Source: an uncultured Pseudomonadota bacterium (GTDB lineage Bacteria > Myxococcota_A > UBA796 > CAJQPC01). From it: a stretch of DNA of 64,000 nt. Shown here one piece after another: positions 16,272 to 26,506 of this stretch. Each line of letters starts with the position of its first letter. Within the stretch, counting starts at the first letter, position 1. The position numbers and the translations under genes were made by a program. The notes under the pieces are model-generated. The model was given only the letters and a program-made list of their open reading frames with translations, ran no database searches and was not told the DNA's origin. The stretch covers positions 1 to 64,000 of the forward strand of contig CAJXRZ010000003.1 of NCBI GenBank assembly GCA_913060515.1, given 5' to 3'.

Positions 16272-16979
16272 GTGACCTGGAAGTTCTGCCCCCACGGCCC
16301 CATCTCCCCGGTCGTCGACGGCGTCTGGCAAGTGCAAGGCTCCCTTCCTGGGGGCAACCCCCTGCCCCGCACCATGGTGCTCTGGCGCCTGCCCAGTGGC
16401 GGCCTGTGCATCCACAGCGCCGTGAACCTGAGCGAGGAGGGCATGGCCGAGCTGGAGGCGCTGGGTACACCGGAGATCTTGCTGATCCCCAACCGTTTCC
16501 ACCGAATGGACGCCGCGGCCTGGAAGGCCCGCTACCCCGAGATTCAGGTCATCGCGCCCAAGGCGGCCCGCCGCTTCGCAGATCAGGTCCTGGCCACCGA
16601 AGCCGACTGCGAGACGGTGCTGCCGCCCCTGGGAGTCCGGGTCATTCACGCAGACGGACTTAAGCCCTTGGAGTGCATCTACCGCGTCGGCCCGGATGAC
16701 AACTACGCGCTCATCTTCACGGACACCCTCTTCAACGTGCGGGAGCACCTGCCGGGCGTACACGGCTTCTTGATGCGCTACCTGACAGGCAGCACAGGCT
16801 TCTTTGGACTGACGCGCTTGGCCCGTATGCTCGGACTGGCCAGCGCCGCCGACTACAAGGGGTGGCTTGAGGAGCAGAAGCAAGCTTCTCTGGCCGCCAT
16901 CGTCGTGGGGCACGGACCGCCCATCGCGGGGAACGCGGCGTGCATGGATGCCCTAAACGAGGCCATCGAGCGCCTGTGA
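16272..16979 (+). CDS. DUF4336-like protein (metallo-beta-lactamase-fold relative)
   Basis: The order of segments (VVDGVWQVQGSLP, MVLWRLPSGGLCIHSAVNLS, LIPNRFHRMDAAAWKARYP, FTDTLFNV, IVVGHGPPI) resembles DUF4336 proteins, which look like metallo-beta-lactamase-fold domains with an altered metal site. The HxHxDH signature is not present; FHRMDAA stands in its place. The GTG start has AAGGAG seven bases upstream. Its TGA overlaps the GTG of the AlkA-like gene as GTGA. A hydrolase activity is uncertain. Confidence 0.68.
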   Translation: MTWKFCPHGPISPVVDGVWQVQGSLPGGNPLPRTMVLWRLPSGGLCIHSAVNLSEEGMAELEALGTPEILLIPNRFHRMDAAAWKARYPEIQVIAPKAARRFADQVLATEADCETVLPPLGVRVIHADGLKPLECIYRVGPDDNYALIFTDTLFNVREHLPGVHGFLMRYLTGSTGFFGLTRLARMLGLASAADYKGWLEEQKQASLAAIVVGHGPPIAGNAACMDALNEAIERL

Positions 16980-17875
16980 CCCCAGACGCCAGCCGCACAC
17001 TGCCACTGGACGGCGCCTACGACCTCAGTCGCACTTTCGCCCTCCACGAGGGCAAGGACCCCTGTCACATCAAGTCCGAAACGCACTTCGCCAAGGCCAC
17101 CCTCACGCCCGCCGGCCCGGCTTGCTGGCGGATCGAGAGGCGGGATGAAGCACTGGACTTCAAGGCCTGGGGACCTGGCGCCCAGTGGTGCAGCGAGCGG
17201 GCCCTTGACCTGAGCGGGCTCTGGGACACCGGCCACAGCTGGCACCCCTCCCACCCACTGATCGCCAAGTTGGCCAACCAGAAACCAGGGATACGCATCC
17301 CCAAGATGCATCGGGTCTTTGAGGCCCTGCTGCCCTTTGTCCTCGGACAGCTGGTGCAAGGCGTTGAGAAGGCACGTGCTTGGCGCTTCATGGTGGCCTC
17401 GCTTGGGGAAGATGCCCCGGGGCCCCTGGACCTACGCGTCCCTCCGGCCCCAAAGACCCTGTACCGCTGCAGCCAAGCTCGACTCAAATCTTGGGGCGTC
17501 CTGGGCTTCCAGTCCCGCACCCTGAAGGAACTCTGCTTCGTGGCCAGCCGTTTGGAGAAGGCCTCCGCCATGGCACCCGATGATGCCGTCGCGCTGCTGA
17601 CCAAGGTGCGCGGCATTGGACCTTGGACCGTGGGCATGGCCGGGCTCCACAGCCTGGGACACCCCGACGCTGTGCCGGTTGGGGACTACAACCTGCCCGG
17701 CTTGGTCGGCCACGTGCTCTTGGGTGACCGGGACGCCTTGGATGAGCATGGCGCGATGTCCGAGCTGACGCAGTTCGCCCCCAATCGAGGACGTGCGGTG
17801 CTGCTCATGAAGACCGCAGGCCCCCCCGCCAAGCGCAGATACGCCAGAGCGCCCATGCGAGACCTGAAGGCCTGA
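16976..17875 (+). CDS. DNA-3-methyladenine glycosylase II-type (HhH-GPD) enzyme
   Basis: The helix-hairpin-helix KVRGIGPWTVGMAGL and the following catalytic Asp in PVGDYNLPGLVGH (about residue 242) define the AlkA-type HhH-GPD superfamily, which removes alkylated bases in base excision repair. The N-terminal part (FALHEGKDPCHI, then SHPLIAKLANQKPGIRIPKMHRVFEALLPF) follows the actinobacterial/proteobacterial AlkA-like pattern of scanning for residual alkylated purines. The GTG 16976 start is supported by the GTGA overlap and gives 299 residues. No N-terminal Ada domain is present. Confidence 0.88.
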   Translation: MTPDASRTLPLDGAYDLSRTFALHEGKDPCHIKSETHFAKATLTPAGPACWRIERRDEALDFKAWGPGAQWCSERALDLSGLWDTGHSWHPSHPLIAKLANQKPGIRIPKMHRVFEALLPFVLGQLVQGVEKARAWRFMVASLGEDAPGPLDLRVPPAPKTLYRCSQARLKSWGVLGFQSRTLKELCFVASRLEKASAMAPDDAVALLTKVRGIGPWTVGMAGLHSLGHPDAVPVGDYNLPGLVGHVLLGDRDALDEHGAMSELTQFAPNRGRAVLLMKTAGPPAKRRYARAPMRDLKA

Positions 17876-17885
17876 TCTTTGGGGC

Positions 17886-19148
17886 CTACTCCGGTGGCCC
17901 GCTCAGGTAGCTCACGCCCAAGCACATCTCGTCCCCTGTGCCATCGCCCCAGGAGACGGCGTCTTTGCCTGGGTTGTCCCAGGTGCAGCTCAGCTCGATG
18001 ATGTCCCCCGGGGCTGAGACGTAGGGCGTCTCCAGCTCGTAGGAGCGCTGCCAGTTGAAGTCATAGGCTGGAACGTCGATGAGACAGGTCTCGCTGCCGT
18101 CCGCGTGCTTGACGCTCATCCGTCCGCTGCGTCCCAAGGTGTGCATGTGCAGCGCCAGGGAGTGCATCGCGAAGCGGTCGCCGTCTCCAACCTCGTAGCT
18201 GAAGGTGTGGGTCGTCCCATTGGTCTCTGGAGGAATCTCCATGCCCAGGCCGAGCACCCACTGCACGTCGGTCCAAGGCTGTACATCGCCCCACCCCTGG
18301 GCTTCCTCCTCGATCTTCAGCTGGATGCTGCTCTGATCGGGGCCCGGCGTGGTGCCTGGCTCCACGTAGTAGTGCACCTGAAAGGCCACCATGCTGCCTG
18401 GCTGCACCCGCAGCCCGGTGCCCTCTGGGAAAGAGCGGGCGCCACCGCCGGGCGCCCAGGAGCCGAGCCAACGGGTGTTGATGAGGGTGGTCACGTCTCC
18501 CCCTGGCCCGCCGTAGCAGCGATAGCCCTCGCCCTCATCTTCCTCGTCCAAGGCGCGATACGAGTCCGCATCATCGGGGTCGATCAAGTACGGAATCACG
18601 TGGTGAACCGTCTCGTAGTTCCCTGGCGTGATCTCAAAGCCCGTGACCCACACCTCCTCTTCGGCGGGCCAATCCATCAGGAAGCAGCGGTAGTCGTCCG
18701 GGCTCGCCGCTGGAGTAAATGCGACAGGCATGGTCAGTTCCATGTCCACCCGGTCCAAGACTTCGGGTTTGCGAGGCTCAGGAAGCTCCGAGGCGCTCTC
18801 AGGGTCCCCCTCTGGTGCGCCGCGGGTGGCCCACTCCACAATGTCGGCCTTCTCCTCGTCGCTGAGAGCCAGGGTGTCTTTGTAGCTGTTGCAGTCCGTG
18901 CTGGCGCGCCAAGGCGGCATCGTGCCGGCCTCGACCTCGGTGGCGATGACCGGTGCCCAGATCTCGGCCTGCTCGAAGGTGCTCAAGTCCATGGCCCCCA
19001 GGCTTGAGCCGGCATCGTGGCAGCCCACACAGGAGCGCGAGAGCAGCGGCGCAACGTCCTGGTGATAGCTCAGGTCCGTTGTCAGGACTTCTTGAGCGGG
19101 CTCGCCTTCGCAGGCGAGAACAGAGAGCAGGGAGAGTGCGGTGATCAT
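17886..19148 (-). CDS. Lipoprotein with c-type heme motif and copper type II ascorbate-dependent monooxygenase domain
   Basis: The signal MITALSLLSVLAC is short and ends in a lipobox. A single c-type heme site CVGCH lies near residue 40, followed by the MPPW methionine region, as in short cytochrome domains of myxobacterial oxidoreductases. The rest resembles the tandem PHM/DBH copper fold: YETVHHVIPYL gives CuH histidines, HMHTLGRSGRM gives the CuM HxH pair, and GDEMCLGVSY carries the Met ligand. The heme could supply electrons in place of ascorbate. Substrate unknown. Stop codons of this gene and the AlkA-like gene are about ten bases apart (convergent). Confidence 0.82.
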   Translation of the reverse strand: MITALSLLSVLACEGEPAQEVLTTDLSYHQDVAPLLSRSCVGCHDAGSSLGAMDLSTFEQAEIWAPVIATEVEAGTMPPWRASTDCNSYKDTLALSDEEKADIVEWATRGAPEGDPESASELPEPRKPEVLDRVDMELTMPVAFTPAASPDDYRCFLMDWPAEEEVWVTGFEITPGNYETVHHVIPYLIDPDDADSYRALDEEDEGEGYRCYGGPGGDVTTLINTRWLGSWAPGGGARSFPEGTGLRVQPGSMVAFQVHYYVEPGTTPGPDQSSIQLKIEEEAQGWGDVQPWTDVQWVLGLGMEIPPETNGTTHTFSYEVGDGDRFAMHSLALHMHTLGRSGRMSVKHADGSETCLIDVPAYDFNWQRSYELETPYVSAPGDIIELSCTWDNPGKDAVSWGDGTGDEMCLGVSYLSGPPE

Positions 19149-19158
19149 GCGGCGGAGT

Positions 19159-22100
19159 TTAGCCGTTTTGGATCAGAAAGCGCAGCTCCTTGAGGGCATC
19201 CATCTCACCCAAGTCACTGAGCACGACCTGGGCCAGCTCCATGGCCTCGTCTGTCTGCGCAGGCCAACCAGCACGCCAACACTCCCGCACCAGGGAGGCC
19301 ACGGCCCAGCCCACGTCGGGATCCGACTCGCTCAAGCGCGGCAGAGTCTGCTTGGCCAAGTGCAGGCGCCGAACCAGGGTGTTCAAGTCTTTGGACTTGG
19401 CCGCCGCCAGCCCTTCACAGAGGGCCACAGTGAGCAAGGGCCCGGGGCTGTTCAGCCGGCGGAAGAGCTGCCCCGCCCGCTCCAGATGCCGCTTGGCCAA
19501 AGCATACTGACCCTGCTGGGTCTCCAACAGGCCCAAGTTGAGCTCGGGGTAGGCGATCAAGCGCTCCAAGCCAGCCTGTTGACCCGCAGCCAAGGCCTCC
19601 AGGTACCAGCGGCGGGCGCCATTGACATCGCCTTCCGCCCGCGAGGCCTCGCCAAGGGCGTTGAGGCACTGGGCGACCATCATCCGGTGTCCCTGCTCTC
19701 GGTAGCGGGTGAGCTGATCCATGAGCACTTCGCGCGCTTGGCGGACCAACCCCAAGTGGGTGAGGCTCCACGCCAAGATGCGCTGCAGGTGCAGCCGCTC
19801 CTCCTCGATCTCGGGCGAGAGCTTGGCCGGGGTCTTGGCCAGACGCTTGCGCGCCTGCATCACCGCCGCTTGGTGGGCACCCTGTCGACCCAACCACACC
19901 GCCACGCGGGAGGCGTGGCGCAGCTTGAGATCTGGTCGTCCCAGCTCACGGGTGAGGCTCAGCGTCTCCTCCAGCACGGCGGGGACGCCGTCGGGCGCCA
20001 CCTCCATGCGTCGCGGTAGGTCCGCGAGCAGCAGCTCCGCCAGCAGTGCGGGGTTGTCCATCGCGCGGGTGCGCCTCTCGGCGGAGCGCACCAAGGGCGA
20101 GGCGTTGGCGTGTCCCATCTCCCAAGCCAGCCACGCCCGGTGCAGATCGTGGCGCACCCATACCTCGCTGTCCCTGCGCCCGGCGCGCAGCCCCTCTAGG
20201 CGGTGGATCAGGCGCTCGGCAGCGATGCGGTCTCCAAAGCGCAGGTAGTGCTTGCTCAGGTTCACCCACTGCGCGATGGCCTGGTCCAAGTCACCACACT
20301 CCCGCAAGTGATTCGCCCGACGCTCCCGCGCTGAGACACCACCGTGGGGCTCCAACATCTCGGCGCAGGCGCGGTGCAGGACTGCCCAGTGTCCCGCCTC
20401 TCGGGCGCTGCGGAGCAAGCTCTCCCGCACCAGGTTGTGACTCCAACTCCAGCTCCGTCCGCCGGCGTCGGGATCCGGGAGCACCAGGTCGCGCTCAACG
20501 AGCACGCCCATCCAGTCTGGACTCATGTGCACGTGCAGACTGCGGCAGACCTTGTCCAACTCGCGCTGCGAGACCTGCTGACCCAAGACGGCTCCGGCCA
20601 TCAGCCCCAAGCCGCTGGGACCCTTGAGCAGGTCTCTCAGTCTCCGGGAGAAGACCACGTGTACGGAGTCCGGGATCTCGACCCGCGTGCCCCGTCTCAG
20701 GCGTAGACCATGGGGGCCAGGCTCCAGGGCGCTGGCGGCCGCCCAATCTCCCACGATGGCGAAGGCGAAGACCGGATGGCCGTCACAGCGGGCCACCACT
20801 TGCCGCACCAGAGGTGGCTCCAGGCCGATGAGCTGATCCAGGAACTCCGTCATGGCCGCACCGGAGAGGGGCGAGACCTGCACGCGCAGGGTGCTCAGCT
20901 GCTCGCCGAGCTGCTCCAACAAGCTGGCCTCGGTCGGGCGGGAGGGCATCAGGTCTGGACGCAAGGTGCCAATGATCAGCACCGGGAGCGACTTGGAGAG
21001 GGCCAAGACCCGCCTCAACAGCTCCAGGCTCGCGCCGGCCCACTGCACTTCATCGACCAGCAACAGAACCGGACGGACGGCGCAGAGGGACTGAAGCACC
21101 CGCAGGAGAACCACGGCGCGCTCCTCCGGTGTGGCCGTGCTCACCTCCCGGCCCACCCAGGCGCTTCCCAGCAGACGCCGAACCCCGTCGGCCTCCTTCT
21201 CCAGGTTCAAGTCCAGCAGCGCCTTCTCCAAGCGTGGCTCTCGCTCATCTCGCGCCAAGGGCAAGAGTCCGAGCAACCTGGCGATCGCACCGGAGAACCC
21301 ATGGTTTCTGGCCAACTCAGGGGCATGACGCAGACGAAGAGACATGCCCAAACCGAGCTCCTCCGCGCGCTGGGCTACCCACTCGCCAAGGCGCTCTCGG
21401 CCAAGTCCCTCTCCGCCCTCGAGCAGGACCAGACGGGGCCGACCCTCTCGATGGACGCGGCCGAGCTCCCCCCAAAGGGTGCGCTGGGTCTCCTCGCGCC
21501 CAACAAGGGGCACCTGACGGATGCGCAGGACGCCCAAGCCCACGCCGGCCGGCAGCGAGTCGGCCTCCTGCTCCCGCCAGCCCGTTCCGACAAAGACGGG
21601 AACGGTGCTCGCACGCGGACGACGTCCGGCGCAGACATCCCCCAGCGAGGCCATGGCGTCAGCGGCACGTTGGAAGCGGTCCCTGGGGGCCTTGGCCATC
21701 AGGATTCGCAGCCAAGCCTCAAAGCCTGCGGGCACATCCACCAAGGGGCGGAAGTCGCCGGGGGCCTCGCGCAGATGCGCCCTGAGGACCTCGCGAACCC
21801 CTCGACCCGCGAAGGGCGCCTGACCGGTGACCAGGGCCCAGAGGGTGCAGCCCAAGGCATAGAGATCCGAGTAGGGGCCCAGGACTTCGTTCTCGAGGAT
21901 CTGCTCAGGCGGCATGTAGTTTGGGGTGCCTGCCAGTGGGCCGCCGGCGAGCAAGCTGGTGGGGCGCCACGCCAGACCAAAGTCCGCCAAACACACCCGG
22001 CCATGGGCGTCACGCATCAGGTTGGCCGGCTTGACGTCCCGGTGGATCAGGGCGTGGGCGTGGGCGTGGGCCAGAGCGGCCAGCACGTCCTGGCAGACCT

Positions 22101-22446
22101 CGATGAGCTCTTGGCCGCCCAAGCGTCCCCGAAGTGGCGCCAGCGATCCGCGGGGCATGTACTCCATCACCAGGTAGGGCGCGCCATCAGCGACCTCCTC
22201 GCCCAAGCGGTGGCCGACCTTGACCTCGCCCTGATCCAGCAGGCGCACGACGTTCCTGTGACTCAGACGTGCTGCAGCCCGCGCCTCAACCCTGAAGCTG
22301 GAGAGGCGCTCAGGATCTGCTCGGATGTCCCCCGTGAGCACCTTGATGGCGACAACATGGCCGGTATCGGGCTCACGAGCCCGCCAGACCACCGCGCTGG
22401 AGCCTGCCCCCAGCCGGGAGATCAGTACATATGGGCCAAGGTGCAT
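19159..22446 (-). CDS. Ser/Thr protein kinase fused to ATPase and TPR regions
   Basis: Residues 1-265 form a complete eukaryotic-like kinase: glycine loop LGAGSSAVVWRA, VAIKVL lysine, HRDVKPANL catalytic loop, DFGLAW and the APE-like MPPEQ. Residues 300-620 hold an AAA-type ATPase resembling the AAA_16 domain of PknK, with VLLEGGEGLGRERL at the P-loop position and LLLVDEVQWA as Walker B. The P-loop lacks the normal GKT, so nucleotide binding may be lost. Residues 680-1095 are helical TPR-like repeats. There is no transmembrane segment. The architecture is typical of cytosolic myxobacterial signalling proteins. It lies 10 bases from boxR and probably follows it in the same transcript. Confidence 0.87.
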   Translation of the reverse strand: MHLGPYVLISRLGAGSSAVVWRAREPDTGHVVAIKVLTGDIRADPERLSSFRVEARAAARLSHRNVVRLLDQGEVKVGHRLGEEVADGAPYLVMEYMPRGSLAPLRGRLGGQELIEVCQDVLAALAHAHAHALIHRDVKPANLMRDAHGRVCLADFGLAWRPTSLLAGGPLAGTPNYMPPEQILENEVLGPYSDLYALGCTLWALVTGQAPFAGRGVREVLRAHLREAPGDFRPLVDVPAGFEAWLRILMAKAPRDRFQRAADAMASLGDVCAGRRPRASTVPVFVGTGWREQEADSLPAGVGLGVLRIRQVPLVGREETQRTLWGELGRVHREGRPRLVLLEGGEGLGRERLGEWVAQRAEELGLGMSLRLRHAPELARNHGFSGAIARLLGLLPLARDEREPRLEKALLDLNLEKEADGVRRLLGSAWVGREVSTATPEERAVVLLRVLQSLCAVRPVLLLVDEVQWAGASLELLRRVLALSKSLPVLIIGTLRPDLMPSRPTEASLLEQLGEQLSTLRVQVSPLSGAAMTEFLDQLIGLEPPLVRQVVARCDGHPVFAFAIVGDWAAASALEPGPHGLRLRRGTRVEIPDSVHVVFSRRLRDLLKGPSGLGLMAGAVLGQQVSQRELDKVCRSLHVHMSPDWMGVLVERDLVLPDPDAGGRSWSWSHNLVRESLLRSAREAGHWAVLHRACAEMLEPHGGVSARERRANHLRECGDLDQAIAQWVNLSKHYLRFGDRIAAERLIHRLEGLRAGRRDSEVWVRHDLHRAWLAWEMGHANASPLVRSAERRTRAMDNPALLAELLLADLPRRMEVAPDGVPAVLEETLSLTRELGRPDLKLRHASRVAVWLGRQGAHQAAVMQARKRLAKTPAKLSPEIEEERLHLQRILAWSLTHLGLVRQAREVLMDQLTRYREQGHRMMVAQCLNALGEASRAEGDVNGARRWYLEALAAGQQAGLERLIAYPELNLGLLETQQGQYALAKRHLERAGQLFRRLNSPGPLLTVALCEGLAAAKSKDLNTLVRRLHLAKQTLPRLSESDPDVGWAVASLVRECWRAGWPAQTDEAMELAQVVLSDLGEMDALKELRFLIQNG

Positions 22447-22456
22447 CGAACCAACC

Positions 22457-23179
22457 CTACTCGACCGCGCGTGCGATCTCCCTAACGCACCCTTGCACTC
22501 CGAGATCTTCGGTATCGATCTGGCGGTGGGCCAAGCCGTAGAGCGGCTCCCGCCGCTTCAAGATGGCCTGAAGCTCCGCAAGGGGATTGGCCCAACCCGC
22601 CATCGGCCTTAGGTCCCCCTGCTGCCTCACCCGCTCTAAGTGCACCTCTGGACTGGCCTTTAGCCAGACTACCTCGCACCCTGTACGCAGCGCTGAATAC
22701 GCAGACTCCTCCATGACCAAACTGCCACCGACCTCCAAAACCGCAGGTCCATGCTGGCCAAGTACGGAGTCCACCGCAGCTTTGGCGAAGGCCCGGTAGC
22801 CCTCGGGGCCCTGGAACTCGAAAAGATCCCCCAAGCGCATGCCCGCCTGCGCCTCAATGACCTCGTCGAGGGAGAGGAAGGGACACCCCAAGTGGCTGGC
22901 CAAGCGTGCCCCGATGGTGGACTTCCCTGCCCCACGCATGCCGATCAGAGCCACCTTCGCAGGCGAGGTCAGATCGGCGACGAGCTCCGAGAGCGGCATC
23001 TCCAAGGCCCCAGCAAGCTCCAGCAGGCGCTGAAGAGAGGGGTTGGCCTGGCCCCGCTCAAGCTGAACCAAGAAGCGCGGCGAGAGGCCCGCCCGCTCGC
23101 AGAGAACCTTCTGTGACCAGCCACGCGCAGTGCGCAGACGTCGGAGTCGGCGACCAAGGACTTGGGAGGGAGTGGGCAT
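22457..23179 (-). CDS. boxR: BoxR/BzdR-type regulator: HTH domain plus shikimate-kinase-like domain
   Basis: An XRE helix-turn-helix (residues 5-60, GWSQKVLCERAGLSPRFLVQLERG) is joined to a shikimate-kinase-like domain beginning with the P-loop GMRGAGKST (about 79-87) and later EVGGSLV. This pairing is the hallmark of BzdR and BoxR, repressors that release the operator on binding benzoyl-CoA. It diverges from boxC, the expected target. The protein, at 240 residues, is shorter than the roughly 300 of studied members, mainly through a short linker and N terminus. The start at MPTPSQ is placed right at a predicted -10 region, so the mRNA may be leaderless. Confidence 0.9.
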   Translation of the reverse strand: MPTPSQVLGRRLRRLRTARGWSQKVLCERAGLSPRFLVQLERGQANPSLQRLLELAGALEMPLSELVADLTSPAKVALIGMRGAGKSTIGARLASHLGCPFLSLDEVIEAQAGMRLGDLFEFQGPEGYRAFAKAAVDSVLGQHGPAVLEVGGSLVMEESAYSALRTGCEVVWLKASPEVHLERVRQQGDLRPMAGWANPLAELQAILKRREPLYGLAHRQIDTEDLGVQGCVREIARAVE

Positions 23180-23183
23180 GACC

Positions 23184-23195
23184 GCACTATAGTGC
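23184..23195. promoter_or_regulatory. Probable BoxR operator 1 (perfect palindrome)
   Basis: GCACTATAGTGC is a perfect 12-base palindrome five bases upstream of the boxR start codon. It contains TATAGT on the minus strand, a good -10 element for boxR, so a bound regulator would block its own transcription. A second near copy lies 43 bases away, about four helical turns. Confidence 0.7.
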
Positions 23196-23208
23196 ATGAA
23201 GAGAAGTG

Positions 23209-23236
23209 TTGAAAGGCTGAGCAAGCGCACTATAAT
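23209..23236 (+). promoter_or_regulatory. Predicted sigma70-type promoter of boxC
   Basis: TTGAAA (23209-23214) and a consensus TATAAT (23231-23236) are separated by 16 bases, upstream of the boxC ATG at 23265 with a leader of about 20 bases. The -10 hexamer lies inside the second palindrome, which fits direct repression by BoxR. Confidence 0.72.
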
Positions 23237-23238
23237 GC
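23227..23238. promoter_or_regulatory. Probable BoxR operator 2 (imperfect palindrome over the boxC -10)
   Basis: GCACTATAATGC differs from the perfect palindrome at 23184 by one base. That single change turns the centre into the consensus -10 hexamer TATAAT of the boxC promoter. Binding here would occlude RNA polymerase. Confidence 0.68.
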
Positions 23239-23264
23239 TCACCAACGCCCATCAGGACTGCTAC

Positions 23265-24920
23265 ATGGCCGATGTGACCCACGAGCCCACCGTCTCTTTC
23301 GCCACCACACCCTACGCCTGGACCCATTGGCTCCTGGAGTTGGACGGCGCGCGAGCCACCCTGAAGATGAACATTCAGGAAGATGGTGGCCTGCGTCCCG
23401 GCTACGAGCTCAAGCTCAACAGCTACGACATGGGCGTGGACATCGAGCTCTACGACGTGCTGCAGCACCTTCGCTTCGAGCACCCGGAAGTGAGCGTGGT
23501 CACCGTGACCAGCGCCATTGATCGTGTCTTCTGTTCCGGCGCGAACATCTACATGCTGGCCAGCTCCTCGCACCCCTTCAAGGTCAACTTCTGCAAGTTC
23601 ACCAACGAGACCCGCTGCTCGATGGAAGAGCCTGAGAGCCCCCACTTCATCGCTGCCCTGAACGGCGCCTGCGCAGGTGGTGGCTACGAGCTGGCGATGG
23701 CCTGCGATGACATCTACCTGGTAGACGACGGCAGCTCCGCGGTCTCCCTCCCAGAGGTTCCCCTGCTGGGTGTGCTCCCTGGCACCGGTGGCCTGACCCG
23801 CCTGACGGACAAGCGCCGCGTTCGCCGCGATCTGGCCGACGTCTTCTGCACCAAGGCTGAAGGCTTCCGCGCAAAGCCCGCCAAGAAGGGCCGCTTCATT
23901 GACGACGCTTTCCCACGCAGCAAGTGGGAGGCCAGCATGGACCGGGTCTCCTTGGCCGCAGTCGAGAAGGTGGGCGCACCTCAGGACAAGGGCATCTCCT
24001 GGACTCCCCTGGCTCCAACCCAGACCGAGACCGGTTTCGCTTGGGAGCACTTGAGCCTGGACCTGGACGAGAAGCAGCGCACCGCGACGCTGACCCTCAC
24101 GGGTCCTCAGAGCGCTCCGCCATCTTCGGCCGCAGAGTTCCAGGAGATGGGTGCCAGCGCTTGGTGTATCGCCGCATTCCGCGAGCTGGAGCAGGCCATC
24201 TTTGAGCTGCGCTTCAACCACGCCACCGTGGGCATGATCCTGATCAAGACCCAGGGCGACTCCGAGAAGGTCCTGGCCTGGGACGCCTTCGTCGCTGACA
24301 ACCAAGATCACTGGCTCGCCCGCCAGACCGTCTCCTTCCAGCGCCGCACCCTGCAGCGAATGGACAACATGTCCCGCAGCATGTTCGCCCTGATCGAGGA
24401 GGGACACTGCTTCGCCGGCGTGCTCTTCGAGCTGACCGTCTCCGCTGACCGCTCCTACATGTTCATGGACGACGACGGCGAGAACCAGATCCACCTGGGT
24501 CCAGCCAACGGCAACGGCGACAAGGGTGGCCCCTTCCCCATGGCCAATGGCCTCACCCGCTTGGAGAACCGCTTCTACGGTGAACCGGAGAGCGTGGCCA
24601 AGGCGCTCAAGGCCTCCCCAATCGAGGCCGAGGACGCCGAAGACCTGGGTCTGGTGACCTTGTCCCTGGACGACATCGACTACGAGGACGAGGTCCGCAT
24701 CGCCATCGAAGAGCGCGTCTCTCTCTCCCCAGATGCCCTCACCGGCATGGAGCAGAACCTCCGCTTCACCGGTGCAGAAGGCATGGACAACCGTATCTTT
24801 GGCCGCCTGACCGCTTGGCAGAACTGGATCTTCCAGCGCCCCAACGCTGTCGGTGAGTCTGGCGCCTTGACCCTCTACGGTCAGCCAGAGCGCCCTGACT
24901 TCGACTTCCGCCGCACCTGA
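23265..24920 (+). CDS. boxC: Benzoyl-CoA-dihydrodiol lyase BoxC (2,3-epoxybenzoyl-CoA dihydrolase)
   Basis: BoxC opens 2,3-epoxybenzoyl-CoA by hydrolysis to 3,4-didehydroadipyl-CoA semialdehyde and formate in the aerobic box pathway. The protein, 551 residues, matches the family length and consists of two crotonase-type halves. The first contains the marker text FCSGANIYML, HPFKVNFCKFTNETR and NGACAGGGYELAMACDD; the second has IEEGHCFAGVLFELTVSADR. The start at MADVTHEP is downstream of AGGA and of the promoter. The longer frames begin inside the promoter. boxB follows after 86 bases, and a short hairpin (GCGCTC/GAGCGC) lies between them. Confidence 0.95.
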   Translation: MADVTHEPTVSFATTPYAWTHWLLELDGARATLKMNIQEDGGLRPGYELKLNSYDMGVDIELYDVLQHLRFEHPEVSVVTVTSAIDRVFCSGANIYMLASSSHPFKVNFCKFTNETRCSMEEPESPHFIAALNGACAGGGYELAMACDDIYLVDDGSSAVSLPEVPLLGVLPGTGGLTRLTDKRRVRRDLADVFCTKAEGFRAKPAKKGRFIDDAFPRSKWEASMDRVSLAAVEKVGAPQDKGISWTPLAPTQTETGFAWEHLSLDLDEKQRTATLTLTGPQSAPPSSAAEFQEMGASAWCIAAFRELEQAIFELRFNHATVGMILIKTQGDSEKVLAWDAFVADNQDHWLARQTVSFQRRTLQRMDNMSRSMFALIEEGHCFAGVLFELTVSADRSYMFMDDDGENQIHLGPANGNGDKGGPFPMANGLTRLENRFYGEPESVAKALKASPIEAEDAEDLGLVTLSLDDIDYEDEVRIAIEERVSLSPDALTGMEQNLRFTGAEGMDNRIFGRLTAWQNWIFQRPNAVGESGALTLYGQPERPDFDFRRT

Positions 24921-25006
24921 TCTCGCGACCCTGCCCTTCTCGGGCGCTCTCTCCTTAGGAGCGCGGCGCCTTCGACCTCCACAAATCCAACGTCTCGGAG
25001 CTCAAC

Positions 25007-26422
<1,416 letters not shown>

Positions 26423-26462
26423 AGGCCCGACCAAGACCGAGACGCGCTTTGCTTGAGCCATT

Positions 26463-26497
26463 GGGCCTGCCTCCTTCGGGAGGTGGGCCCTTTCTCT
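26463..26497 (+). terminator. Intrinsic terminator of the boxCB transcript
   Basis: GGGCCTGCCTCC and GGAGGTGGGCCC pair around a TTCG tetraloop with a short internal mismatch, followed by a pyrimidine/T-rich tail (TTTCTCTTCC). It lies between the convergent boxB and lipoprotein genes. Confidence 0.82.
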
Positions 26498-26506
26498 TCC
26501 TTGAGT

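Noticed and set aside
20710-22485. 591-codon plus-strand frame opposite the kinase-ATPase gene
   Set aside because: Gln/His/Gly-rich shadow text with no domains; the minus strand has complete kinase motifs.
23196-23264. Earlier starts for boxC (ATG 23196 or 23235)
   Set aside because: They lie inside the predicted promoter and operators, and family N termini fit MADVTHEP at 23265.
24930-24975. Hairpin between boxC and boxB as a terminator
   Set aside because: The stem is only about six base pairs with no T tract, and boxB would lose its promoter; processing or no function is more likely.
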